DNA of 9,771 bases, taken from the NCBI GenBank assembly GCA_028117185.1, contig JAOHHD010000034.1, forward strand, positions 1 through 9,771, read 5' to 3'. Below are positions 1 through 6,904 of this stretch, piece by piece. Source of the stretch: Luminiphilus sp. (lineage in GTDB: Bacteria > Pseudomonadota > Gammaproteobacteria > Pseudomonadales > Halieaceae). The position numbers were made by a program, and so were the translations under genes. The notes below the pieces were generated by a model. That model was not told the origin of the DNA, made no database searches, and worked only from the letters and a program-made list of their open reading frames with translations. Within the stretch, counting starts at the first letter, position 1. Each line of letters begins with the position of its first letter.

Positions 1-450
1 TTCGGAGATGTCTTTCTCCTTCAGAAGCTCCTTCAGCATCGCGAGGGCGTCGCGCCGGGCATTGCGCACAGACACCCTTGCCGATTCTGCCTCAGCCCTT
101 GATTGCTTGGTGTAGCCCTTTCTCGTCTCTTCTGTGAGTATCGGCATAGGTATCCGCATGACCTCGCCCGCCGTCGCGGGATTTAAGCCAAGGTCAGACT
201 TCATAATGGCCCGCTCGATATCCGGCGTGATCGATTTATCGAAAGCCACAACACTCAGTGTCCTGGCATCCTCGATATTGATATTTGCCAGTTGATTCAA
301 AGGGGTCTCTGCGCCGTAGTACTCAACGCGAATACTGTCCAGCAAACTCGGATGTGCGCGTCCCGTTCGAATCTTATTAAAGTTATGCGAGAGGGCTTCT
401 AGCGCCTTCGCCATACGGTCATCGGCCTCTTGCTTGATGTCTTCAATCAT
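1..450 (-). CDS. frr: Ribosome recycling factor, partial (C-terminus outside window)
   Basis: Ribosome recycling factor works with EF-G in the cytoplasm to split post-termination ribosomes. Reading the minus strand from the ATG at 448-450 gives 150 uninterrupted codons to the window edge. The family is about 185 residues, so about 35 C-terminal residues lie outside. Family landmarks are clear: [15 protein letters not shown] near residues 26-40, then [17 protein letters not shown], a [13 protein letters not shown] segment and [12 protein letters not shown] near 125-136. The start matches the E. coli start (MIEDIKQEA against MISDIRKDA). The ribosome binding site is modest, a GAGA about 8 nt upstream with a GGAG further back. 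The gene lies 34 nt downstream of pyrH, the usual order, and is probably transcribed with it. A small CCCG/CGGG hairpin (471-482) sits in the gap. Identification is secure from the sequence pattern. Confidence 0.97.
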   Translation of the reverse strand, partial: MIEDIKQEADDRMAKALEALSHNFNKIRTGRAHPSLLDSIRVEYYGAETPLNQLANINIEDARTLSVVAFDKSITPDIERAIMKSDLGLNPATAGEVMRIPMPILTEETRKGYTKQSRAEAESARVSVRNARRDALAMLKELLKEKDISE

Positions 451-484
451 TGTGACTATCTCGCTCCGCGCCCGCTACCGGGAC

Positions 485-1207
485 TCATTCACCCTGAATA
501 AGGGTCCCTTCATCGCCACCTCTAACAATACTCAGCAGCGCACCTTTTTGGGCCATATCGAATACTCTGACAGGCATCCCGTGATCTCGCACTAGACAGA
601 TTGCCGTCAAATCCATCACTCCCAACTTCTTATCCAGCACCTCGTCATAGGTCAGTACATCATATTTTTCAGCCGTGGGGTCTGAGACGGGGTCAGCGCT
701 ATAAACGCCGTCCACTTTCGTGGCTTTGAGTACGACGTCGGCTTTGACCTCAATGCCGCGAAGGCATGCAGAGGAATCGGTCGTAAAGAGCGGGTTACCC
801 GTGCCGGCGGCGAAAATCACCACGTCTCCATTGGATAAGGCGCGCAGTGCTTTACGTCGATCATAGTGTTCGACCACGCCACTCATTGGGATGGAAGACA
901 TGGCCTGCGTGGCAATATTGGATCTTTCCAGCGCATCGCGCAGCGCCAAAGCATTCATGACAGTGGCGAGCATACCCATGTGGTCACCTGTCACACGGTC
1001 GAGGCCTGCCGCATTGAGTGCGGCTCCGCGAAACAGGTTGCCGCCGCCCACAACCAAACCAATCTGAACGCCGATGCCGACTAGCTGGCCAATCTCAAGG
1101 GCAAGCTGGTCGAGCACCTTGGGATCGATACCGTAGGCTTCCTGACCCGTGAGCGCTTCGCCACTCAATTTAAGCAAAATACGCTTATACAGCTTGTCCG
1201 CTGCCAT
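485..1207 (-). CDS. pyrH: UMP kinase
   Basis: PyrH phosphorylates UMP to UDP with ATP in pyrimidine nucleotide synthesis. It is a hexameric cytosolic enzyme of the amino acid kinase fold; bacterial members are typically activated by GTP and inhibited by UTP. The 240-residue product matches the E. coli length of 241. Visible motifs are KLSGEAL (13-19, phosphate binding), GGGNLFRG (54-61), [16 protein letters not shown] (74-89, UMP site), [10 protein letters not shown] (135-144) and KATKVDGVY (161-169). [19 protein letters not shown] (198-216) is the conserved C-terminal part. The ATG at 1205-1207 is supported by a strong GGAGAAG (1214-1220) six nt upstream. The gene sits between tsf and frr as in most gammaproteobacteria, but a 143-nt gap separates it from tsf, so it may have its own promoter. 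No key residue is missing. Confidence 0.98.
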   Translation of the reverse strand: MAADKLYKRILLKLSGEALTGQEAYGIDPKVLDQLALEIGQLVGIGVQIGLVVGGGNLFRGAALNAAGLDRVTGDHMGMLATVMNALALRDALERSNIATQAMSSIPMSGVVEHYDRRKALRALSNGDVVIFAAGTGNPLFTTDSSACLRGIEVKADVVLKATKVDGVYSADPVSDPTAEKYDVLTYDEVLDKKLGVMDLTAICLVRDHGMPVRVFDMAQKGALLSIVRGGDEGTLIQGE

Positions 1208-1350
1208 TTTGTGCTTCTCCCCGCTCGTTCAAGCCCAAGACTGACATGCTACCGGAACACACCGTGTTTTTTCACACAAACATTGGTGATACTTATCAAC
1301 TCTCCGAAAGCGGCCTGAGCCCGCTCCGACAAGATCAGTGAGCCGGTCGC
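1208..1350 (-). other. tsf-pyrH intergenic gap; possible weak internal promoter or attenuator
   Basis: This 143-nt gap holds no gene. Seen on the minus strand: an imperfect 7-bp hairpin just after tsf (GGAGCGG at 1321-1327 with CCGCTTT at 1307-1313, two G-U pairs, 7-nt loop) and a small GTGT/ACAC inverted repeat (1264-1277). There is also a -35-like TTGATA (1294-1299), but the hexamer 17 bp downstream is only TGTGAA, a poor -10. The hairpin lacks a U-run, so it is not a convincing terminator. The gap is of a size that could hold a pyrH promoter, but no strong one is visible. Confidence 0.3.
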
Positions 1351-2208
1351 TCAGTTCCCAAGCTGCGCAGCGACCTCTGCGGCAAAGTCGACTTTCTCCA
1401 CTTCGATACCCTCACCGACTTCAAAGCGACTAAAACCAATAATCTCGGCTCCAGCTGCGGAGACCAATTTACCCACGGTCGTGTCTGGGTCTTTCACAAA
1501 GGCTTGTTCAGTCAGGCTATTCTCCGACAGGAACTTGCGAATGCGCCCGTCAATCATCTTCTCGACGATCTCGGCTGGCTTGCCTGATTCCTGAGCCTGA
1601 GCGGCATAAATTTCACGCTCCTTGGCAACCACTTCCTCAGCCATTTGATCTGGCGAAACCACTTGGGGGTTCACCGCTGCAATATGCATCGCCACATCCT
1701 TAGCCAGTTCGGCGCTACCCCCTTTCAATGACACCACTACGGCAATGCGGTTATTGCCATGAACATAGCCACCCACTACGCCGGCACTTGCCTCGTGCAC
1801 AACAACCCTACGGACACTGATGTTTTCGCCAATTTTTTGCACCAGGGCCTGTCGCGCTTCTTCGATATCGCCACCGGCTAAGAGCGTCACGTCATTCGTA
1901 CCCTGCGCAAACGCCTTACCCACCACTGTCTGAACAAAATTGAGGAAATTCTCGTCTCTAGCAACAAAATCCGTCTCGCTGTTGACCTCAACCATCGCGG
2001 CCAGACTGCCGTCTGGAGCCGATTGAATTGCCACGATACCTTCGGCCGCGGTTCGACCTGCTTTCTTAGCTGCCTTCATACCGCTCGACTTACGCAGCGT
2101 CTCGATGGCCGCCTCAATATCACCGCTTGCCTCGGCTAGCGCTTTTTTGCACTCTAACAACCCTAAGCCGGTTCGTTCGCGCAATTCTTTTACTAGAGCA
2201 GCAGACAT
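1351..2208 (-). CDS. tsf: Translation elongation factor Ts
   Basis: EF-Ts is the nucleotide exchange factor that displaces GDP from EF-Tu in the cytosol. The 285-residue product is near the E. coli length. Residues 1-50 form the UBA-like N-terminal domain ([20 protein letters not shown] at 5-24, then [13 protein letters not shown]). TDFVA (79-83) is the hallmark of the core that contacts the Mg-binding site of EF-Tu. The C-terminal part keeps [31 protein letters not shown] and [12 protein letters not shown]. The ATG at 2206-2208 is backed by a GAGGTG ribosome binding site (2214-2219) with 5-nt spacing. E. coli begins three residues earlier, which is a trivial difference. It follows rpsB after 103 nt containing two hairpins, and the two genes are normally one operon controlled by S2. 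Confidence 0.98.
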   Translation of the reverse strand: MSAALVKELRERTGLGLLECKKALAEASGDIEAAIETLRKSSGMKAAKKAGRTAAEGIVAIQSAPDGSLAAMVEVNSETDFVARDENFLNFVQTVVGKAFAQGTNDVTLLAGGDIEEARQALVQKIGENISVRRVVVHEASAGVVGGYVHGNNRIAVVVSLKGGSAELAKDVAMHIAAVNPQVVSPDQMAEEVVAKEREIYAAQAQESGKPAEIVEKMIDGRIRKFLSENSLTEQAFVKDPDTTVGKLVSAAGAEIIGFSRFEVGEGIEVEKVDFAAEVAAQLGN

Positions 2209-2252
2209 CTCTTCACCTCAATCCATGCCATATTGGCCATTTGTGTGTTGAC

Positions 2253-2274
2253 GAGGGCCCACATGAGGGCCCTC
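2253..2274 (-). promoter_or_regulatory. Perfect 8-bp hairpin in the rpsB-tsf intercistronic region
   Basis: GAGGGCCC (2253-2260) and GGGCCCTC (2267-2274) form a perfect 8-bp, all but one G-C, inverted repeat with a 6-nt loop. It lies 38 nt after the rpsB stop and 44 nt before the tsf start. No U-run follows on the minus strand, so a simple intrinsic terminator is unlikely. Plausible roles are partial attenuation, a processing site or protection of the upstream rpsB message from 3' decay. Confidence 0.6.
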
Positions 2275-2281
2275 ACCTTTC

Positions 2282-2311
2282 ATACCACCGAGCGCTCGGC
2301 TCAGTTGGTAT
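2282..2311 (-). promoter_or_regulatory. Imperfect hairpin directly after the rpsB stop codon
   Basis: ATACCA (2282-2287) and TGGTAT (2306-2311) are 6-bp inverted repeats that enclose the 12-nt palindrome CCGAGCGCTCGG (2288-2299). On the minus strand the structure begins at the base after the rpsB TGA. It has no following U-run. Together with the hairpin at 2253-2274 it makes a double structure between rpsB and tsf; function is inferred only from position. Confidence 0.4.
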
Positions 2312-3208
2312 TCAAGTCGCGGGAGCGTCCGCCTCCGCATCAGGAGCCGCTGGCTCAGCGGGTGCCGTCGCAGGCACATCGGGAGCCGCTGGCTCAGCAG
2401 CAGATGCCGTGGGCACCTCAGCCTCTGGCGCGGCTAACGCCTCAGCGCTCGCAACTGCCTGATCGGGGGCTGCAGTGTCATCGTCAGCGACCTCAACGAA
2501 CTCATCAGCCGAGACAACCTCACCGCCTTGCGCCTTGCCAGCAATAACAGCATCTGCCACTGCCGCAACGTACAGCTTGATAGCCCGGATCGCGTCATCA
2601 TTTCCGGGAATGACAAAATCGACGCCGTCTGGGTTGCTGTTGGTATCGACAATACCGATCACTGGAATGCCCAGCTTGTTGGCTTCAGTGACCGCGATGC
2701 GCTCGTGATCAACATCCACAACGAACAGCACGTCCGGCAGCCCGGTCATTTCTTTAATACCACCGATTGAACGCTCTAACTTTTCCTTCATGCGAGACCG
2801 CATCAGCGCTTCTTTCTTCGTCAGCTTCGCGAAAGTGCCATCGCGCTCCTGCTCCTCTAACTCTCGCAGTCGCTTGACTGAGGACCGGATGGTTTTGTAG
2901 TTCGTGAGCATGCCACCCAACCAACGGTGGCTGACAAAGGGCATACCACAGCGACGGGCCTGCTCCTCGATGATCTTCCCGGCAGCTCTTTTTGTGCCGA
3001 CGAACATCACCTTGTTCTTGTTCTCCGCGAGCCGTTGTACCGTGGACAAGGCGTCGTTAAACGCGGGCACGGTGTGCTCGAGGTTAATAATATGGATTTT
3101 GTTGCGGGCCCCAAAGATATACTGGTCCATCTTGGGGTTCCAAAAACGGGTCTGGTGCCCGAAGTGCGCGCCGGCCTGCAGCAAGTCACGCATGCTTACT
3201 TGCGTCAT
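2312..3208 (-). CDS. rpsB: 30S ribosomal protein S2 with long acidic Ala/Pro tail
   Basis: S2 binds late to the 30S subunit, near the head-body junction, and is needed for mRNA binding. The product has 298 residues, against 241 in E. coli. Residues 1-230 are a normal S2: [13 protein letters not shown] (15-27), [14 protein letters not shown] (31-44), FVGTKRAA (69-76), [11 protein letters not shown] (93-103), [16 protein letters not shown] (129-144) and [16 protein letters not shown] (195-210). The E. coli-like end (DEFVEV, 235-240) is followed by a 58-residue tail rich in Ala, Pro, Asp and Glu with no Lys or Arg. I chose the ATG at 3206-3208 because GAGAG (3216-3220) lies 7 nt upstream and the N-terminus then aligns with E. 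coli. The ATG at 3212-3214 is too close to that site, and an upstream in-frame extension to 3265 lies in the structured leader. The gene leads the rpsB-tsf-pyrH-frr cluster. Confidence 0.97.
   Translation of the reverse strand: MTQVSMRDLLQAGAHFGHQTRFWNPKMDQYIFGARNKIHIINLEHTVPAFNDALSTVQRLAENKNKVMFVGTKRAAGKIIEEQARRCGMPFVSHRWLGGMLTNYKTIRSSVKRLRELEEQERDGTFAKLTKKEALMRSRMKEKLERSIGGIKEMTGLPDVLFVVDVDHERIAVTEANKLGIPVIGIVDTNSNPDGVDFVIPGNDDAIRAIKLYVAAVADAVIAGKAQGGEVVSADEFVEVADDDTAAPDQAVASAEALAAPEAEVPTASAAEPAAPDVPATAPAEPAAPDAEADAPAT
2321..2398 (-). repeat. 39-bp tandem duplication inside rpsB tail
   Basis: Two adjacent 39-bp units (2321-2359 and 2360-2398) agree at 30 of 39 positions and share an identical 17-mer (2343-2359 and 2382-2398). 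They encode residues 284-296 and 271-283 of S2, both beginning AEPAAPD. The divergence lies toward the 3' end of each unit on the coding strand. It is an in-frame duplication of 13 codons. Confidence 0.8.
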
Positions 3209-3338
3209 ATTCATACTCTCTGTTTGGGTTACTCTTCCGCCCTTCCTTACGACTCCAACCGACACGTCGGCACCCGGGTTCGCAATATAGGAAAGGCGTG
3301 CTATTTGCCATTATGGCTCTCGCTGAAGGTATCTCAGC
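3209..3338 (-). promoter_or_regulatory. Structured rpsB mRNA leader, probable S2 autoregulatory region
   Basis: This is the predicted 5' untranslated region of rpsB, about 130 nt, taking transcription to start near 3338. It can form a 6-bp hairpin at its 5' end (CGCTGA at 3334-3339 with TCAGCG at 3321-3326). It also has a 10-bp long-range stem between CGCCTTTCCT (3289-3298) and AGGAAGGGCG (3238-3247), with nine Watson-Crick pairs and one U-G pair. That stem encloses a small CCGAC/GTCGG hairpin (3259-3270). In E. coli the rpsB leader is where S2 represses its own operon, and the same region is catalogued as the t44 RNA. That this leader works the same way is inference from position and foldability. 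Confidence 0.6.
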
Positions 3339-3345
3339 GCCGCGC

Positions 3346-3373
3346 TTTATACCACAGGACCGACAACAGTGAA
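3346..3373 (-). promoter_or_regulatory. rpsB promoter, extended -10 with GC-rich discriminator
   Basis: On the minus strand, TTCACT (3368-3373, four of six matches to the -35 consensus) is followed after 16 bp by TATAAA (3346-3351). The -10 box is preceded by TGTGG, giving TGTGGTATAAA (3346-3356), an extended -10. The bases between -10 and the expected start near 3338 are GCGCGGC, a GC-rich discriminator typical of promoters under stringent (ppGpp) control. To my recollection this extended -10 form is the conserved rpsB promoter signature in gammaproteobacteria. Confidence 0.75.
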
Positions 3374-3402
3374 AGCCGCCCCCATCAAGGACAAGAGTCG
3401 GT

Positions 3403-3408
3403 TACAAT
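3403..3408 (+). promoter_or_regulatory. Candidate -10 box for map
   Basis: TACAAT (5 of 6 consensus) lies 36 nt upstream of the map start in the divergent region. No good -35 is present at 16-18 bp spacing (the bases near 3380-3385 are C-rich) and there is no extended -10. If it is used, transcription would start near 3415 and leave a leader of about 30 nt. The support is weak. Confidence 0.3.
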
Positions 3409-3444
3409 TCGCCTGAGCCCCTAGTCAGACCTCTCCTCGCTACG

Positions 3445-4227
3445 ATGAACGCCGTAAAGCCAAAAACAGAATCAGAGCTCGCCGGCATGCGTGTCGCCGG
3501 GCGCCTAGCAGCCGAAGTGCTTGAAATGATTGCACCTAAGGTTCATGCCGGCATGACGACCGGTGACATTGATAAAATCTGTCATGACTATATTGTCGAG
3601 GTCCAGCAAGCTATTCCGGCTCCCTTACATTACAAGGGGTTTCCAAAATCGATCTGCACCTCGGTCAACGAGGTGATTTGTCATGGCATTCCCTCCGACA
3701 CTAAAAAGTTACGTAATGGCGACATCATCAATATTGACGTGACGGTGATCAAAGATGGCTGGCATGGCGATACCAGCATCATGCTGGGTGTTGGCGACGT
3801 GGCGCCCCACGCCGAACGCCTGATGCGCACCACGCAGGAATGCCTTTATCAAGCACTGGCCCTGGTTAAGCCAGGCGCAGCGCTGGGCGATTTAGGGCAC
3901 GTGATTCAACAGCATGCCGAGTCAAACTACTATTCTGTCGTTCGAGAATATTGCGGGCATGGTATCGGCCAAGTGTTTCACGAGGAGCCGCAGGTATTGC
4001 ATTACGGTAAACCAGGGACTGGCCTTCGGCTGGAATCGGGGATGACCTTTACAGTAGAACCGATGATCAATGCGGGAAAACGCTACACCAAGCTCAATAC
4101 ACGCGACGGCTGGACCGTGACCACCCGCGACGGCCGTCTGTCTGCCCAATGGGAACATACGATAGCGGTCACTGACACAGGCTGCGAGGTCTTCACCCGG
4201 AGGCGGGATGAGCAGTTACCTTTCTGA
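3445..4227 (+). CDS. map: Type I methionine aminopeptidase
   Basis: Map removes the initiator methionine from nascent proteins whose second residue is small. The 260-residue product matches E. coli Map (264) throughout. All five metal ligands of the pita-bread fold are visible: D98 and D109 (NIDVTVIKDGWHGDTS), H172 (CGHGIG), E205 (FTVEPM) and E237 (QWEHT). H80 (ICHGIP) and H179 (FHEEP) are the substrate-contacting histidines. There is no zinc-finger N-terminal extension, so it is the short bacterial class. The ATG at 3445 gives the same distance to MRVAGRLAAEVLEMI as in E. coli. However, the bases before it (pyrimidine-rich CCTCTCCTCGCTACG) hold no Shine-Dalgarno sequence. The last 20 nt overlap glnD. 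It is divergent from rpsB, the standard gammaproteobacterial arrangement. Confidence 0.98.
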   Translation: MNAVKPKTESELAGMRVAGRLAAEVLEMIAPKVHAGMTTGDIDKICHDYIVEVQQAIPAPLHYKGFPKSICTSVNEVICHGIPSDTKKLRNGDIINIDVTVIKDGWHGDTSIMLGVGDVAPHAERLMRTTQECLYQALALVKPGAALGDLGHVIQQHAESNYYSVVREYCGHGIGQVFHEEPQVLHYGKPGTGLRLESGMTFTVEPMINAGKRYTKLNTRDGWTVTTRDGRLSAQWEHTIAVTDTGCEVFTRRRDEQLPF

Positions 4228-6904
4228 GGCGAGTCACGATCATCAACTGCCACCCTTGTCCACGGACCGTCTCAACGAGGAGGGGCCTGCCGCCATAGTG
4301 CGCGAGTACCTGAGTGAGACTCGCGCGACACTGGCGGCGGCGTTTCACCCCAGCAAATCGATTACCCCCTTGTTAAGAGATGCAAGTAGCGCGGTCGATA
4401 CGGCTCTCAGTCACTTGTGGGAGGCACAGGTAGGCCAGCCTGCCGACGTCGCCTTGATCGCAGTGGGGGGATACGGCCGCGGAGAGCTTTTTCCGCACTC
4501 AGATATCGACATACTGGTCTTAACAGGATCGACGCCTGTCGACGCGATCACCCTCAAGCTCGAGGGCTTTATTACGATGCTGTGGGATATTGGCTTGCAA
4601 ATCGGGCATAGCGTCCGGACGCTTGAGGAGTGCGCAACGCTGGCTAGCGAGGATCTCACTGTGGTTACCACAATGATGGAATCTCGACTGATTGCCGGTG
4701 ACCCAGCGCTTGAGGCAGCGCTCAAACGCATCACAGACCCAGCCAATATGTGGTCACCCAATGCGTTCATCCGAGGAAAACTTGGCGAACAGCAGCGCCG
4801 CCATGACAAATACAGCAATACCGAATACGCACTCGAGCCCAACATCAAACGCTCTCCCGGTGGTCTGAGAGACCTGCAGGTTATCGAATGGATCACACTC
4901 CGTTGTTTCGATGTAGGACTGGAAGACATAGACCAACCCGATTTCTTGAGCCGCATTGAGCTAGATCAGCTGAGGGACGGCAAAGAGTTTTTAAGCCAAG
5001 TCAGATTTGCACTACACAGCATGACGGGCCGCGCCGAGGATCGGCTGTTGTTCGATCACCAGAAAAAATTGGCTGAACTGTGGGGTATGGTGGATGGCGA
5101 CAAACTGGCTGTTGAGCAATTCATGCAAGTGTATTACCGCTGGATGAAAACGCTCAGTCAGCTCAATGAACTACTGATAGAAGTCTTTGAGCACCGGTTA
5201 TCGGAAGAGCCCGACTCCGAAGTTCGGATCATTGACGGCGACTTTGAGGTCAGCGACTGTCGTATACGGGCACGTCACGATGCGGTATTCACCCAAAACC
5301 CCAGCAATCTGCTGCGGTTATTCGTTTTGATTGGCAATGATCAGCTGGTCGACCGCATCGAACCGAATACACAGCGGCTGTTGCGCCGAGACGCACACCT
5401 CATTAATGAGGATTTTCGCGCCTCCACAGTCAATCGATCTCTATTTCTAGAGATATTGGGCGTCCCCCATCATATGACGAAGCAGCTGCGGAGGATGTCT
5501 CGCCATGGCGTCTTGGGCCGGTATCTGCCCGCGTTTGGTCGCATCATCGGCCAAATGCAGTTTGATTTATTTCACGCCTATACGGTCGATGCCCATACTA
5601 CCGAGGTCATTGCGAATACGCGCCGCTTTATGCGCGCAGATTATACTGATCGCTTCCCCGTCTCGACCCGCATTGCGCGCCGGTTACGCGACCCTCTCCT
5701 ACTCTATATCGCCGCTTTATTTCATGACATTGGTAAAGGCAGAGGGGGCGATCATTCCGAACTGGGCGCAGTTGATGCGACGTGTTTTTGTCTGAACCAT
5801 GGGCTGTCAACGTCAGATGCCGATCTCGTCACCTGGCTCGTACAAAATCACCTACTGATGAGTCAAATCGCACAAAAGCGGGATATATCAGACCCTGAAG
5901 AGATTCAGCGGTTCGCTGAAACGGTTGCCGACCAAGAAAGACTGGACTACCTCTACACGCTGACCGTGGCCGACATTGCCGGCACCAATCCCGAGTTGTG
6001 GAATGCGTGGCGCTCTTCCTTAATGCGCCAACTGTACACGGAAACAAGTCGAGCGCTGTCGCGCGGATTGCAGAATCCACTAGGACGAGAGCAAGTCATC
6101 GAAGCTACCAAACAAGCCGCTACCGAGGCGCTCGAATACCGAGGCTTTTTGCCCGATGAACTCTTAACTGCCTGGTCCACACGCGGAGATGATTACTTTT
6201 TACGAGAACGCCCAGAGGACATTGCCTGGCACACCGAAGCCATTGCCGACCACGATGCCCACACTGGCGCCCTCGTATTAGTCCGTCAGGCCAGCGATTC
6301 ACCCATTGCAAATGCGACACAAATTTTCGTCCATACCTTCGACGCGCCAGATACTTTCGCCCGGATCTGTGCTGCACTAGAGTCATTGGACTGCAGCATT
6401 CATGATGCGCGCATCTACAGCGATACCGATGGCAGTACCTTGGATACCTTTTTCGTCTTAAAAAATGATGGTTCATCCCTCGATGCTCATCCCGACAACG
6501 CGGTCGAAATCAAACGGGCGATTCAACATAGCCTGCATCACGCCACGCTCAAAACGATTTCTCGACATACACCGAGAACTGCCAAGGCCTTTAAGATCCC
6601 GACAACGGTGGACTTTTCGCAGGACGACTCCAGCGGATTGACGATTTTAGAAGTCACCACGGCGGACCGACCAGGGCTCATGGCCAGGTTAGGGTCGGTA
6701 CTGTCCTGTTATGCGGTGTCAATACAGGGCGCAAAAATCCAGACGCTGGGTGAAAAAGTCGAAGATATCTTTTTCCTGGCCGATGCATCAGGTGGCCAAC
6801 TGACCGACACAGCCCTAGTCAACCAACTCAAAAGTGACCTAATCGCCGAACTGGATGGTTTAACAAGTGACCCCGACACGTTGCCGTCCGAGCGCGATAT
6901 TTGA
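4208..6904 (+). CDS. glnD: Bifunctional PII uridylyltransferase / uridylyl-removing enzyme
   Basis: GlnD is the cytosolic nitrogen sensor. It uridylylates PII proteins (GlnB/GlnK) when glutamine is low and removes UMP when glutamine is high. The 898 residues compare with 890 in E. coli. Domain order is normal. The nucleotidyltransferase domain has GGYGRGELFPHSDIDILV (87-104) with catalytic D99 and D101. The linker region includes PNIKRSPGGLRDLQ (211-224). The HD domain has LFHDIGKGRGGDHSELGA (504-521, H506-D507), the uridylyl-removing site. Two C-terminal ACT domains that sense glutamine start near QIFVHTFDAP (705) and LTILEVTTADRPGL (811). The ATG at 4208 has GGAGG (4199-4203) only 4 nt upstream, inside map. 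The genes overlap by 20 nt in different frames, so translation is probably coupled. It ends by overlapping dapC. No domain is broken. Confidence 0.98.
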   Translation: MSSYLSEASHDHQLPPLSTDRLNEEGPAAIVREYLSETRATLAAAFHPSKSITPLLRDASSAVDTALSHLWEAQVGQPADVALIAVGGYGRGELFPHSDIDILVLTGSTPVDAITLKLEGFITMLWDIGLQIGHSVRTLEECATLASEDLTVVTTMMESRLIAGDPALEAALKRITDPANMWSPNAFIRGKLGEQQRRHDKYSNTEYALEPNIKRSPGGLRDLQVIEWITLRCFDVGLEDIDQPDFLSRIELDQLRDGKEFLSQVRFALHSMTGRAEDRLLFDHQKKLAELWGMVDGDKLAVEQFMQVYYRWMKTLSQLNELLIEVFEHRLSEEPDSEVRIIDGDFEVSDCRIRARHDAVFTQNPSNLLRLFVLIGNDQLVDRIEPNTQRLLRRDAHLINEDFRASTVNRSLFLEILGVPHHMTKQLRRMSRHGVLGRYLPAFGRIIGQMQFDLFHAYTVDAHTTEVIANTRRFMRADYTDRFPVSTRIARRLRDPLLLYIAALFHDIGKGRGGDHSELGAVDATCFCLNHGLSTSDADLVTWLVQNHLLMSQIAQKRDISDPEEIQRFAETVADQERLDYLYTLTVADIAGTNPELWNAWRSSLMRQLYTETSRALSRGLQNPLGREQVIEATKQAATEALEYRGFLPDELLTAWSTRGDDYFLRERPEDIAWHTEAIADHDAHTGALVLVRQASDSPIANATQIFVHTFDAPDTFARICAALESLDCSIHDARIYSDTDGSTLDTFFVLKNDGSSLDAHPDNAVEIKRAIQHSLHHATLKTISRHTPRTAKAFKIPTTVDFSQDDSSGLTILEVTTADRPGLMARLGSVLSCYAVSIQGAKIQTLGEKVEDIFFLADASGGQLTDTALVNQLKSDLIAELDGLTSDPDTLPSERDI

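Noticed and set aside
2127..2547. Plus-strand open frames opposite tsf/rpsB, Ala/Ser- or Gln/Arg-rich
   Set aside because: They are mirror products of the GC-rich Ala/Pro tail of rpsB and the tsf start. They have no family motifs and cover the promoter-proximal end of tsf and the hairpins.
3209..3265. N-terminal extension of rpsB from an upstream ATG at 3265
   Set aside because: The extra 19 residues have no counterpart in S2, overlap the paired leader region and lie upstream of the better ribosome binding site at 3216-3220.
2927..3424. 165-codon plus-strand open frame opposite rpsB and its leader
   Set aside because: It runs antisense through S2 codons and the promoter region, with no recognisable domain; a codon-bias shadow.
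4411..4956. 181-codon minus-strand open frame opposite glnD
   Set aside because: Ser/Arg-rich product typical of the antisense of a GC-moderate gene, fully inside a confident GlnD.
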